Positions 21,315 through 31,472 of a stretch of 64,000 nucleotides of DNA are shown here, piece after piece. The DNA is from Saccharomycopsis fibuligera x Saccharomycopsis cf. fibuligera (lineage: Eukaryota; Ascomycota; Saccharomycetes; Ascoideales; Saccharomycopsidaceae): contig CP012820.1 of assembly GCA_001936135.1 (NCBI GenBank), forward strand, positions 1,426,001-1,490,000, written 5' to 3'. Positions within the stretch are counted from its first letter, which is position 1. The number at the start of each line of letters is the position of its first letter. The notes under the pieces were generated by a model that saw only the letters and a list, made by a program, of their open reading frames with translations, ran no database searches and was not told where the DNA came from. The position numbers and the translations under genes were made by a program.

Positions 21315-23516
21315 ATGTTCGCACTTGATTGTTGTGCAGCGCCAGGGCACCGCAACCGCTTGTACAGGAATATTGCAGACCCTCCCCAACAAACAACAGC
21401 CACAACAACAGCGATTTATTATGATGATGATAATGATCCAGAGACTGACACCAACACCAAGCATACGATGAGCGAAAACAAGACCCCCAATCTCAGCAGT
21501 GTTGCCTTCAGTAGCATTAAATCCCCAGGCCACCAACAGGATGGCTCTGGCAACCAGCACTTGCCCCGTAGGCGCCCTCATCAACCTCAACATCAACAGC
21601 TTCAACATCAACATCAGGAACCACAGCAGTTGCACCAGCAGCATCAGCCGCTGTGGATAACGAATGCTGAACATACTCTACGCCAGGAAAATGGAAATTC
21701 CGAAAATCTCCTGTCCGCATTGGGAATTAATTTTGATAGACCCAGTTATAAAAAGGCCGTCGACAATCCTCAAATCAACCCATACATAGAGTACACGAGG
21801 AGTCCCAGTATGGACTATAATGATCCTGGATTTCAGCCCATCAGCAGAACCAACACGTTTGAAATGTACAAAAATTCCAACAACTCTGATGGTTCGCTTG
21901 TGGAGTCTTTAAGGAATGGTAATAGTAGAAATAATCTCAATTCTACCATCTCCAACCTCACTTTTAGTCCCTTAAGCACAACTAGAACGAATGTCTCGGA
22001 AAGCAGTACAACATCGCCCAAAATACCCAATCCTTTTCATAAGGCTAAGATGCTTGCACAGAAGGCCAATAAGTCCAATCGCGATTTTTTGCAGAAACGG
22101 AAATACTCCAATGCTGATGACTCTGAAAGTATATTCAAGGGAAAGTCATCGGTCAAGGGCGGAAGTATCATTTCCAACAATATAATCTCACAAGCTACCA
22201 GTAATGCCCTCTCTGGTTCAAAAACCAAAGGCGATAGCAAGAAAAAAATTTTCTCAGATTTGTCTTCGTTATCAAAACCAAGGATTGCTGCTGCTGCTTC
22301 TGATGTTGTATCTATGAAAAGATCCTCTTCTGAAAGCAAAAGAATACCGCCAACAATCAACGAACTCAGTGATGCCAGTACTATATCTTCCAAAAAAAGC
22401 CATTCTCATCATCACCACCACCATCATCATCATCATCACTTACTTTTAAGGTCAAGCAAAACAAGCGTTCCCAATGTTTTGTCATCATCTTCTTCAAATT
22501 CTAAAGTCATTAGTGATTCGCCTGCATTATACAACTTCCACCCAACCGCTAACAACTCCGCTTCGAATGAGGTATTGAAAATAATTTCTGCTGTTGAGCT
22601 AGAAATCTTGACTAAGCCTATTAGTGAAGACAGAAAAAATGATTTCATTGATCGATTATTGCACTTATTGTATTCTTCTGTTTTGCCGCTTTTCAAAGGC
22701 GAGATCTTAGCTACACCAGTGGAAGACTTGAATAAATTAATGGAAGTGTATCTTATGCTCCGAATCAATAATAATGACGTTAAACAAGAAATTAGCAATA
22801 TGAGTTCAGATAGCACCGACGTTTCTACTTCTTCTGATGCAAAAATAATAATTAAAGAATTTCAAGATTTCATTAAAGTTGGGTTATCTTTGATGGAAAA
22901 TCAGTCCAATATTGATAATGCCACCCAAAAACAATCCAAATTAAACAAATTTAACTACAAGTTTGGGTACAATTCACAATCATCGTTTTCAGAATCAAGC
23001 TCCAATTTAAGTTTCACTGATGGCTCCTCTCAATTTTCCGATAATGGCAGCGGTAATTTGGAAGTAGAAAATAAAATTGCTGCTTTATGGGATTTCTTCT
23101 TACATGACATCCTATCATACTTGGAAGCGATTTTTCTACCCTTGCAACTTGAATTCGAAGGCTGTGGAAACGTTTTGACAAATTCTAACATTGCTCATAA
23201 TTTCTGGTCTCAGCTACTTGTCCCCGATGACGAGCTTAACGTGAAGCGCTTCTTGCTAAATTTGTTTAGAGACTCTGTAATTATACCAAATGTTGAAAAA
23301 TTAGGAAACGTAAATAATTTTTTTGTGGATAATAATGATTATAGAACTTTTGCAAATTCTGCGGAAGATAGTTTGAGAAAACATGATGAATCATATCCAC
23401 AAAAACTTTGCTTGCTTCAATGTTTTGGGATCTTGTCTACGACGCAGTCAAAGGACTATAGTCAAAAAGTGGTGGAGAGCTTACTTGATATTATGAAGAA
23501 GCAAATCAAGATATAA
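21315..23516 (+). CDS. BIT61: HbrB-domain TORC2 subunit, Bit61/Bit2-like
   Basis: A protein of up to 733 residues whose C-terminal third looks like the HbrB domain found in yeast Bit61/Bit2 and human PROTOR, peripheral subunits of TOR complex 2. The domain begins near residue 420 (LKIISAVELEILTKP, then FKGEILATPVEDLNKLMEVYL) and continues with ALWDFFLHDILSYLEAIFLP and SQLLVPDDELNVKRFLLN. The first half is low complexity: Gln/His-rich at 70-110, Ser-rich, and a run of twelve or so His at about 365-377. Two starts are possible: ATG 21315 (used here) and ATG 21468 (MSENKTPN), which gives 682 residues, a roomier promoter and a more usual N-terminus; I lean towards 21468. The family call is from memory of the domain pattern. 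Confidence 0.75.
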   Translation: MFALDCCAAPGHRNRLYRNIADPPQQTTATTTAIYYDDDNDPETDTNTKHTMSENKTPNLSSVAFSSIKSPGHQQDGSGNQHLPRRRPHQPQHQQLQHQHQEPQQLHQQHQPLWITNAEHTLRQENGNSENLLSALGINFDRPSYKKAVDNPQINPYIEYTRSPSMDYNDPGFQPISRTNTFEMYKNSNNSDGSLVESLRNGNSRNNLNSTISNLTFSPLSTTRTNVSESSTTSPKIPNPFHKAKMLAQKANKSNRDFLQKRKYSNADDSESIFKGKSSVKGGSIISNNIISQATSNALSGSKTKGDSKKKIFSDLSSLSKPRIAAAASDVVSMKRSSSESKRIPPTINELSDASTISSKKSHSHHHHHHHHHHHLLLRSSKTSVPNVLSSSSSNSKVISDSPALYNFHPTANNSASNEVLKIISAVELEILTKPISEDRKNDFIDRLLHLLYSSVLPLFKGEILATPVEDLNKLMEVYLMLRINNNDVKQEISNMSSDSTDVSTSSDAKIIIKEFQDFIKVGLSLMENQSNIDNATQKQSKLNKFNYKFGYNSQSSFSESSSNLSFTDGSSQFSDNGSGNLEVENKIAALWDFFLHDILSYLEAIFLPLQLEFEGCGNVLTNSNIAHNFWSQLLVPDDELNVKRFLLNLFRDSVIIPNVEKLGNVNNFFVDNNDYRTFANSAEDSLRKHDESYPQKLCLLQCFGILSTTQSKDYSQKVVESLLDIMKKQIKI

Positions 23517-23975
23517 TGGTTGGGGTTTAATTCGTGTTATTTATATCTGCTTACTTGTTGCGTTTAGTACCGCATAATGCCTGCAGCATGCAGGACCAAC
23601 GGTGTATTCAACGAACCTGAGGTTTTGTGGCACACATATTGAAATCAAACATTCATTTAAGTATATTGAACTTCCGTGCTGTAATGCTATTGATCTACCT
23701 TATTTGATCTAGTTGCTTAATAGCCACATTCCTGCTTTTTTTCTTGTCTTGTTTGCTAACCTTTATTCAACAGAAAAGTTCTCGTTTTGTCTTATATGCA
23801 CAACTATTTTGTATAGCTGCTTATTTTTGCTCGTCCAATCTGCCTTTTTTCAACAAATTTGAGTTGATTTTAAAAGCTTGCTAAATTTTTATCTTTTTTT
23901 TGTTCTTCTCGAGGGCTTTCTTTTTGTTAATTGTTGGATCAAATCCAACCCAGTCTTTTGTGGTTTATTCAAGAA
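23517..23975. other. Spacer upstream of the MEI2-like gene
   Basis: 459 bases, T-rich and pyrimidine-rich just before the start (23890-23925). The frame of the downstream gene is open from 23931 but with TTG codons only. No other gene seen. Confidence 0.5.
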
Positions 23976-25610
23976 ATGTTTACTTCTGCATTATCAAAGA
24001 TTCACTTGGATGAGATTGAAAAATCAAATATTCGGCCAATAGGTGATCGATATCTCAATTTCCAATATGGTTCAACAAATGCAAATGACAATTCAAGACA
24101 ATTTGGAAAACCAATTTCGAATTTTGTTGGCTCTTACAAACCATTTATTACTTCAACAATGCAAGATATTCATAATCAAAGAATAAGTTATGTGCACAAT
24201 TTCACTGCTGCAAATTTTTATGAAGCAGATAGTAGCAATGTCAACCATTTGAATGAGAAGCTTGCTCTAGAAAATATTGATTTTAGCTTTGCAACTTTAA
24301 ATATTCCAGCAGAGTGTAGTAGAGTCTTACATTTTGGTAACATTTCCATTAATTTTGATTTGAATGTGTTTCGAAACATTTGTGCACAATATGGCGATAT
24401 TGCAATAATGAAATGTGAAGCTGCAACTCTCAACTCGTTAAGCGTGATTGTGGGTTGGTTTGATTTGAGAAACGCTATTGAAGCTTTTCAGCATATTTCG
24501 GCTGATATTTTCAGCAAGGCCTCCATTTTTATAACCGATATTCATTATATGTTTGATGAGGCAAATTCGACATTGTTGCTAAATAGCGAATTACAGTACT
24601 TGCGTCAAAATTCAGCGGTGGTTTATATAAGTTGGGAAATTATTGAAGGCGAAGCTACCAATAGGGATGATCTTCTTGATAGACTTACTGCGTTTGGTGA
24701 TGTCTTGACTCTCGAGTTGGTAGAAATTTACAAAGGTCATCGAATTTTCAAATGTGCCTTTTTTGATACTAGGGCTTTGAAAACCACTGAACAGCTTTTC
24801 GACAATAATACTTTGAATGGCGCTAAAGTAAGTGCAAAGCATGAAATTTCATTGATACATGCCAATATAAACTTGGAACAGCAACATTCTTTACGTCAAA
24901 AGCATTACAGATCTGCTGATGAATTGAATGGATTTGACTCTCGAAGTCGTATCTTGCGTTCATCTAAACCTTATAATACTCTTAAAACTTTCAGTAAAAC
25001 ATCAAGAGGATATGAAGATGCATTTAATCAAGTTAGAGATCAGCTCGATATGCTTGAAAATAATTTCGTTTCTTTGCGGGGTTTGCGGTCTTTGAGAGTT
25101 ACTGTTGCTTCAGTTCCTATTAAAAGCGCCATTGATTTGGTTCGCATTGCTAAGGGATATGACACACGGACAACGATAATGATTAGAAATATTCCTAATA
25201 AAATTGGACAAGCTGCATTGAAGTCGTTTATTGATGCTAGTAATGAAAACACCTATGATTTTCTTTATCTGCGGATTGATTTTGCCAATAGTCGAAATGT
25301 TGGATACGCATTTGTTTCATTTACTGCTCCTGAGCACATTATAACTTTTGCCAAAGCTAGGGTTGGGAAAAAATGGAATCGGTTCAATTCAATCAAGTAT
25401 TGCGATATTTCTTATGCTAATGTGCAGGGACAAGAGTCTCTAATTGAAAAGTTTCGGAATTCTGATGTTATGAACCAAGCACCTGAATTTAGACCTAAGC
25501 TTTATCATACTGAGGGGCCATTAATTGGTAAAGAAAAGCCATTCCCAGATCCTTCAAACGGTAGATCATTTGCACACACTCTAGCCAGTATTAGAGATAT
25601 GAATATTTGA
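23976..25610 (+). CDS. MEI2-like RNA-binding protein
   Basis: A 544-residue protein ending in the special RRM found in Mei2-type proteins. At about residues 395-510 it reads TRTTIMIRNIPNKIGQAALK, then YDFLYLRIDFANSRNVGYAF and KKWNRFNSIKYCDISYANVQG: the RNP motifs and the downstream extension characteristic of the Mei2 C-terminal RRM. Two more RRM-like segments precede it (about 115-200, starting RVLHFGNISINFDLN, and 210-290, starting AVVYISWEI), giving a three-RRM layout as in S. pombe Mei2, the RNA-binding switch for entry into meiosis. The ATG at 23976 (MFTSALSKIHLD) is the first in frame. It overlaps no gene and faces CDC123 tail to tail with only 81 bp between stops. Whether it acts in meiosis here is inference. 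Confidence 0.82.
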   Translation: MFTSALSKIHLDEIEKSNIRPIGDRYLNFQYGSTNANDNSRQFGKPISNFVGSYKPFITSTMQDIHNQRISYVHNFTAANFYEADSSNVNHLNEKLALENIDFSFATLNIPAECSRVLHFGNISINFDLNVFRNICAQYGDIAIMKCEAATLNSLSVIVGWFDLRNAIEAFQHISADIFSKASIFITDIHYMFDEANSTLLLNSELQYLRQNSAVVYISWEIIEGEATNRDDLLDRLTAFGDVLTLELVEIYKGHRIFKCAFFDTRALKTTEQLFDNNTLNGAKVSAKHEISLIHANINLEQQHSLRQKHYRSADELNGFDSRSRILRSSKPYNTLKTFSKTSRGYEDAFNQVRDQLDMLENNFVSLRGLRSLRVTVASVPIKSAIDLVRIAKGYDTRTTIMIRNIPNKIGQAALKSFIDASNENTYDFLYLRIDFANSRNVGYAFVSFTAPEHIITFAKARVGKKWNRFNSIKYCDISYANVQGQESLIEKFRNSDVMNQAPEFRPKLYHTEGPLIGKEKPFPDPSNGRSFAHTLASIRDMNI

Positions 25611-25691
25611 TATTTACAACATTTTACTTTTTTATAACGTTTAATGTACTATAAAATAAAAATTCTATACTTTTTTATGAAACAATTTAAG

Positions 25692-25716
25692 TTAGTTTTC
25701 GTCATCAGTAGAAGAG

Positions 25717-25769
<53 letters not shown>

Positions 25770-26849
25770 GAGAGTGCTTTGTTGATATGCTTTCATGAGT
25801 TCAATCATCTTTGATGTATCAACAGCGGCATCAACCATATCTTTTGGGACATAATTTTCAGAATGTTCTTTGGCAGCGAATCTGGCAGTTGAATATTGTG
25901 CCACAACTCTTAACTCAAAATCGTCATCTGCATCGTTTGGTTTTATAGACAAAATTTCATTCCAAGAAAATAACAAACTATCAGTTTTTCTAGCAAATGG
26001 ATTTATATCAATCAAGAAAACTTTTTGAGACTTATCAGGCAAGTATACATCAAAGACAAAATTATTGTCAGGAAACGTATCCTTCAAATTAGCCTCAAAA
26101 AATTCAAAAATTTTATCTTTGATCTCTTCCTCAATATTTTGTAAGTAATCGTAGAAATTTGGGTCTCTTTGAGAAGCGGCAACAAGTTTACGATCTTTGA
26201 CAAAACAACGGAACTCCCATGCTGGGTTCAACTCGAACCATTCTTTCAAAACGAGTTGAAATGACAAACTTTCGTGTTCTTTGGCCAAGTCGTCATTATT
26301 TTCAATATCAATGCATTCATTAAGTGATTCTGTTAAGTCGTGAATGATGTAAGATGAGGCATTCAATATGAGGTAAACATCGGTAGCTGAGGTACACTTC
26401 ATGGAGTGATTAGGCAACATCCATGCGGCATCCTTAGGAGCAGACCAATTCAATTTCGGCACCACAGGGCCTCTAGTGTTAATGATATTTTTGATTTGTT
26501 CATGAACCGATTTGAATCCATTGGTGGGATCATTTTCCACACGACGCTGATGTCTTTCAGCTTTAGATCGCTGTTTGTCTTGCTTAGATTTTTCTTCATC
26601 TTTTTCGTCTTCTTCCCAGTCACTGTAGTCTGAATTATCAGCTATGGTAGACTCATCATCGTAGAATTCAGCAGGCATTTTGATGCCATCTTGTAAAATA
26701 TAAGTGATGAAGGCATGGGGTAATGGGGCAATGATGTGGGATTTTGGAGTTATTTTAGAGTAATTTGGGTACCAGGCTGCATAGGAGCAGTTTATGATGT
26801 GTTGTTTTGTTGGTTTGATTTCTTGGAATGCGTGGTAATTGTTGGCCAT
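25692..26849 (-). CDS. CDC123: Cdc123 (D123) eIF2 assembly chaperone
   Basis: A 385-residue ATP-grasp-like protein that joins eIF2 gamma to eIF2 alpha and so controls translation initiation and G1 progress. Family landmarks: the N-terminal CSYAAWYPNYSKITPKS, then IIAPLPHAFITYIL and DGIKMPAEF; the core KLNWSAPKDAAWM; LVLKEWFELNPAWEFRCFVK; and the C-terminal VFDVYLPDK and VFLIDINPFA, which provide nucleotide and metal ligands. Length is near S. cerevisiae Cdc123 (360 residues). The excess is an Asp/Glu segment after residue 70 and a C-terminal run of about 18 Asp. ATG at 26849. Divergent from the PP2A gene. Confidence 0.95.
25717..25769 (-). repeat. ATC/GAT microsatellite encoding a poly-Asp tail in CDC123
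   Basis: About 17 perfect trinucleotide units (ATC on the plus strand, GAT on the coding strand). Pure codon use marks a young, slippage-prone tract. Confidence 0.95.
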
Positions 26850-27991
26850 TGTCGCTTTAAGCAGATTATACTTTCACCAGCGATATTAACGTGTATATTC
26901 ATGAGTCCTAAAATACCACCTTGAGATCATTATCATGATGTTCATCCTCATTAGTAATTACTGCGATTGTCGATGATGGCAAATAAAAAAAAAATTATTT
27001 ATAATTTTGTGATACATGCATGATAGCGCTTTATTCAACATTATATCCGGGTATCATAATAACCACTGAATAAACAGCAAAAGTGCTGCAAATGAACGAA
27101 AATCGATTTCAACCAAAGCTGCAATTGCAGCGCCAGCGTCTATTAGAAATTAAACCCATCCATCCACTTAAGTTTCGTTCTTACTCGCTTGACGTGTTGT
27201 TGCGACGTTCCTCCAAATCCATTACCCCAATCACAATCCTTCTCCCACAAGCGCTTTCTTTTTCGTACGTTACTCCCTCTATTTATTGAAACCGTTTGCG
27301 TGTGTACGTGTGCAAGCAACTGTGTGCGTGTTTTGTTTTGTTTTGCTTCGTTGTCCCATCCATTCATCGCATTCTCCCATTGCAGCGTTGCCGTTTGTGT
27401 TCAGTGTGTTGTTGTCAGGAAGAGTGGTTATTTTGTCACTTTCCCTTCTCAGCTAAAACCTCATCACAATTAATCATTGTAATATAGCATTATCATCTAA
27501 TCAATAAATTTACGAGAAAAGTGTCATCAACTCATCAATTGCAAGACAATTGCAATTGATTCGAGCGCATGCTCTCTTATTGCTTTTCAAATAGGAGAAC
27601 AGAAAAAAAAGAACACATTTCGCTGAAAAACAAACCATAAATCTTATGGTAAACAAGTTGAGCAAACATCTCGCTATAATCATTATTGCTAAGCACTCAG
27701 TTATTTCAATTATATCGTTTTTGTAGCCTTTGATACTAACTGATATTTAGAATTTTCATTGACTAGTATTTTTGTTTATTTTCACTAATTGCATTTTATT
27801 TGAGGCTTTTACCGAAGTAATTAATTGACTTGGTCAACAAAGCAAAGTGAAAGCACCAAAACAAAAATATCTACAAACAAAATTTAAGAAATATTGCACA
27901 TCCACACCAAAATCAATTTAAAAAACATAAAGAGCTAGTTTACAAGCAGCTCCTCACATAACCACAGTTTATACTACTATAATCACATAAC
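26850..27991. promoter_or_regulatory. Long divergent promoter/leader between CDC123 and PPH21
   Basis: 1142 bases with no gene I can support. The 270 bases 27080-27350 are less AT-rich than the rest. TACTAAC at 27734-27740 followed 10 bases later by TAG at 27748-27750 is a good yeast branch site plus acceptor, and GTACGT occurs upstream (27264 and 27302), so PPH21 may have an intron in its leader. Short frames at 27083-27487 lack protein character. Confidence 0.5.
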
Positions 27992-29062
27992 ATGGACATG
28001 GATGGCGATATCCCTATGGAAGAGGTGAATGAATCTCGTTTAGATCCAAGTTTAGAAGATGATGAAGGTGCAGACCAAAACGCAAACTATTCTTTCAATC
28101 AACCATTTGAACCAAAAGAAGGCCCAATTCCAGAATTACCTAAAAGCAGTGTTAATCAACTAGACCAATGGATTGAACAATTGAGTAAATGTCAACCTCT
28201 TAGTGAAGATAATGTTGCCAAGCTATGTAAGATGGCTCAAGATGTTTTACAATTTGAAGCTAATGTACAGCCAGTTAGCGTGCCAGTGACAATATGTGGT
28301 GATGTACATGGCCAATTTCATGATTTGATGGAATTATTCAAAATTGGTGGACCATGTCCTGATACAAATTATTTGTTTATGGGTGACTATGTTGACAGAG
28401 GTTATTATTCTGTGGAAACTGTTAGTTATTTAGTGGCAATGAAAATTAGATATCCAAATAGAATTACAATATTGAGAGGCAATCATGAGTCAAGACAAAT
28501 TACTCAGGTTTATGGTTTTTATGATGAATGTTTAAGAAAATATGGCAGTGCAAATGTCTGGAAATTATTCACTGATTTGTTTGATTACTTCCCAATTACT
28601 GCATTAGTTGAAAATAGAATTTTTTGTTTGCACGGTGGTTTGTCACCAATGATTGAATCAATTGATCAAGTTAAAGAATTAAATAGAATCCAGGAAGTTC
28701 CTCATGAAGGTCCAATGTGTGATTTATTATGGTCTGATCCTGATGATAGAGGTGGATGGGGTATTAGTCCAAGAGGTGCTGGTTTTACCTTTGGTCAAGA
28801 TATATCGGAACAATTTAATAGAACAAATGATTTGAGTCTTGTTGCAAGAGCTCATCAATTGGTTATGGAAGGCTATTCATGGTCTCATCAAGAATTAGTG
28901 GTTACGATCTTTTCAGCTCCAAATTATTGTTACAGATGTGGTAATCAAGCCGCTATTATGGAAGTTGATGAACAACATAACAGACAATTCTTGCAGTATG
29001 ATCCTAGTGTTAGACCTGGCGAACCGACAGTTACAAGGAAGACACCTGACTACTTTTTGTAA
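27992..29062 (+). CDS. PPH21: PP2A catalytic subunit
   Basis: A 356-residue Ser/Thr protein phosphatase 2A catalytic subunit. The metal and catalytic motifs are intact: GDVHG at 103-107, GDYVDRG at 131-137 and GNHE at 163-166, with later [18 protein letters not shown] and [12 protein letters not shown]. It ends in TPDYFL, the carboxymethylated tail that controls assembly with regulatory B subunits, so this is PP2A rather than PP4 or PP6. The first 45 residues are the acidic extension found in Pph21/Pph22 of yeasts. ATG at 27992 ([11 protein letters not shown]). One gene probably serves for both S. cerevisiae paralogues, which is inferred from clade biology. Confidence 0.96.
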   Translation: MDMDGDIPMEEVNESRLDPSLEDDEGADQNANYSFNQPFEPKEGPIPELPKSSVNQLDQWIEQLSKCQPLSEDNVAKLCKMAQDVLQFEANVQPVSVPVTICGDVHGQFHDLMELFKIGGPCPDTNYLFMGDYVDRGYYSVETVSYLVAMKIRYPNRITILRGNHESRQITQVYGFYDECLRKYGSANVWKLFTDLFDYFPITALVENRIFCLHGGLSPMIESIDQVKELNRIQEVPHEGPMCDLLWSDPDDRGGWGISPRGAGFTFGQDISEQFNRTNDLSLVARAHQLVMEGYSWSHQELVVTIFSAPNYCYRCGNQAAIMEVDEQHNRQFLQYDPSVRPGEPTVTRKTPDYFL

Positions 29063-30341
29063 AATATATCATTTGTTTATCTTTTTAATTTTTTTTTTTT
29101 TTATGCCCTTCTAATTTTATTCAACCTGTTTCCAAACCCATTTTCTATTTTATTCCATCCTTACACTTTTCCTTCCAGATCCCCATTTTTTTTGTATCTA
29201 ATCATTAATTTTGTTCATTATATTTTTTTTATTTTTTTATTATTTGCTTGTCCAATTCAAGTTTACTTTATCATTGTTATTTTTTTTTTATTGTTTTTTT
29301 TTTATCTGTCCCCCACACCAACAGAATCTGGTAATATACTACTAAGTTTTGTGCCAATTGTTGAATATTTTGTCTGTTTTTTATGTTTATAAATTCATTT
29401 TACGTTCATTTCTGGTGATTTAACTTTTGGCTTAACTGTTTTGACTTTTGACACTGGCTTTGAGTTCTGTTTTTTGGCTCTGGATTTGACTTTTTTCTAT
29501 ATTCTGGATTCAATAATGGGTGAAATGGGGAGTAATGTTTTTGATTACCTTAAAGTAAGAAGTTTGTGTCTATGAAGGGGGAGAAGTGAGAAGTGAAGAT
29601 TGAAGAATGAACCTAGGTATATTTATGCACAGAAATTATAAATTTATTAGATTTCTGTCTCTAAGCTATAAGCTCAAGTAAATGATCCTCTATACGTTAA
29701 AGATATGCAATATACTTAATTACTAAGATTTTGGTTCAATAGGTAAGGAATCTTAAGAAATTTTCTTTTCTAAAGTCTAATGAAGACCTATCCTACAGAA
29801 AAGTTTGTTAATCTCATTCACAAGCGATCATATCACTTCTTGAGTAAAATATGCTTTTATTGAGAGCTATAAGTTTTGCCATCTTATTGGCCAGATACTA
29901 ACCTTTGCATGTTAGGGCTATCTTTTGACACAAGATAGTGTCACAGACCATTAGAGAGAGAATTTCCTTTTTCTTTTCTAACCTCGTCTTCAGAGTTCTT
30001 TCATGTATACTAATTATCAGGGCTTGTACCATACAGAGCGGCTGGGAATGACAAGGCACTAGGCCAGATTACGCCGTTGCATAATCCATTAGCTGTTGAC
30101 ATTGAGGATTTAAAGTTATTTCTGTTTATTGAACTACGCCGAATGATTCTATGAATAGACCGTTTGATCATCTAGAGATGGTTTTCTTGTAAATAGGCAG
30201 CCCTAATGGCAATAGCAAGTAAAGAGTGATCAACTTAATATGGATGTTTCACCACTTGTCACCTTACTACTAACAGTAACTAATAGCAAATATAGTATAC
30301 TGTGGTATATACTTTGTGAATAATATGCAGCTCTCTATATT

Positions 30342-30401
30342 GGTTATAGTGGTTATAGTGGTTATAGTGGTTATAGTGAATATAGTGGTTACAGTGGTTA
30401 T
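30342..30401. repeat. 9-bp tandem repeat (GGTTATAGT)
   Basis: About six and a half copies of GGTTATAGT with a few substitutions in later copies (GAATATAGT, GGTTACAGT). It is non-coding and lies 360 bases upstream of the OHCU decarboxylase gene. Confidence 0.9.
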
Positions 30402-30477
30402 GTTGCCCTGGCACTCGGCTTTCCTAATAGGAAATGCCGTCACTGACTTAGACTCGCTTAGCATACCACTTTAACAG

Positions 30478-30615
30478 CTTATCGCGGGGCTTAATTTAGG
30501 ATGGGGATGTATTATTATAAAGTATAAATCGTACCCAAAGAAGGCCTTATTTTCCTACTTTAAAGTCAACACCGACTTGATTTGCGTTTTTGTTGTTTTC
30601 ACTATCATCTTTATC
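30478..30615. promoter_or_regulatory. GATA motifs and TATA-like element upstream of the OHCU decarboxylase gene
   Basis: CTTATC (GATAAG on the other strand) at 30478-30483 and TTTATC (GATAAA) at 30610-30615 flank a TATAAAGTATAAA element near 30517-30529. GATA factors (Gln3/Gat1 type) control nitrogen-source genes in yeasts, which suits a purine-nitrogen enzyme. Motifs are seen; function is inferred. Confidence 0.45.
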
Positions 30616-30761
30616 GCTGATTTTGCTTTAGCTTACAAGAGCTGTCAATCTACTTGATCTATTCTCGATCATCATAGTAAATAGATAGCACCAACTGATC
30701 AAGCAATCGAATTGCCGAAGAGCTCAAAATACAACAGCAAAATTACAAAATACAATTAGCA

Positions 30762-31472
30762 ATGGCATACCAACTACCGCCAATATCCGCAGTCAACAAT
30801 AACACTCTCCTGGAGCTGCAACAAAAGCAAATAATTGATCATTTATTCGAACATTCAACTACCCTTTGTGAATTCTTAATTCCCAAACTCTTCTCTCCAA
30901 CTTTGTCGTCTTCTTCTTCATCAACGACAACAACATCGTCGACGTCACCATCAACATCAAAGACAATACCATCATCGTCTACAACATTACCGGAACAAAA
31001 GATACCAAAGAAACCGTATTTCTCATATAGAGATCTTATCGAGCATGCAAGACTCGAGCTACTCTGGCTTTTATCTACCGCTGAGTCGTCATCATCCAAG
31101 GCGGCACCTTTCTCTTTTTCGGTGGATTCCCGTATTTCTGAAATAATTGGCGCTCATCCACGTCTCGGAGCATCCCCGAAGAAAATCCTAACTCTTAGTG
31201 AACACTCCCAGCAAGAACAATCCTCATTACAGAGAGCCACTGAAAATGAAAAAGTCAAATTACAACAAATGAATGACTTATACGAAAAAAAGTTCCCTGG
31301 GTTAAGATATGTTGTTTTTGTTAATGGGCGGCCAAGAGAGGAAATTATGAAGGACATGGAATTGAGAATTAATAGAGGAGATATCCTGGCTGAAAGAAAA
31401 GCAGCGTTTAATGCAATGTGTGATATTGCTTTGGATAGGGCTGCAAAGCTTGAAGCGGTGCAGAAGTTATGA
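30762..31472 (+). CDS. OHCU decarboxylase (urate catabolism)
   Basis: A 236-residue 2-oxo-4-hydroxy-4-carboxy-5-ureidoimidazoline decarboxylase, which converts the product of urate oxidation to allantoin. Family signatures: VDSRISEIIGAHPRLG with the catalytic His at 132, LSEHSQQEQSSL, then LYEKKFPGLRYVVFVNGRPR and CDIALDRAAKLEAV. The N-terminal half carries an inserted Ser/Thr run (about residues 47-76) not expected in the family. No C-terminal peroxisomal SKL-type tail is visible (it ends AVQKL). S. cerevisiae lacks this urate route, while many CTG-clade yeasts keep it. ATG at 30762 (MAYQLPPIS) gives the usual N-terminal helix. Tail to tail with TIM44. Confidence 0.9.
   Translation: MAYQLPPISAVNNNTLLELQQKQIIDHLFEHSTTLCEFLIPKLFSPTLSSSSSSTTTTSSTSPSTSKTIPSSSTTLPEQKIPKKPYFSYRDLIEHARLELLWLLSTAESSSSKAAPFSFSVDSRISEIIGAHPRLGASPKKILTLSEHSQQEQSSLQRATENEKVKLQQMNDLYEKKFPGLRYVVFVNGRPREEIMKDMELRINRGDILAERKAAFNAMCDIALDRAAKLEAVQKL

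Larger units (their letters stand above)
29063..30761. other. Longest gene-free plus-strand spacer (1.7 kb)
   Basis: No coding gene, tRNA or known ncRNA recognised. It contains T-rich 3' sequence to about 29310, then ordinary mixed DNA. Several acceptor-like signals stand out: TACTAAC at 29896-29902 with TAG at 29913-29915; TTCTAACCTCGTCTTCAG at about 29976-29993; TACTAAT followed by CAG at 30018-30020; and TACTAAC at 30267-30273. A 7-bp hairpin (CTATCTT and AAGATAG) lies near 29918-29938, and a 9-bp tandem repeat at 30342-30401. The last 300 bases should be the promoter of the OHCU decarboxylase gene. Confidence 0.5.
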
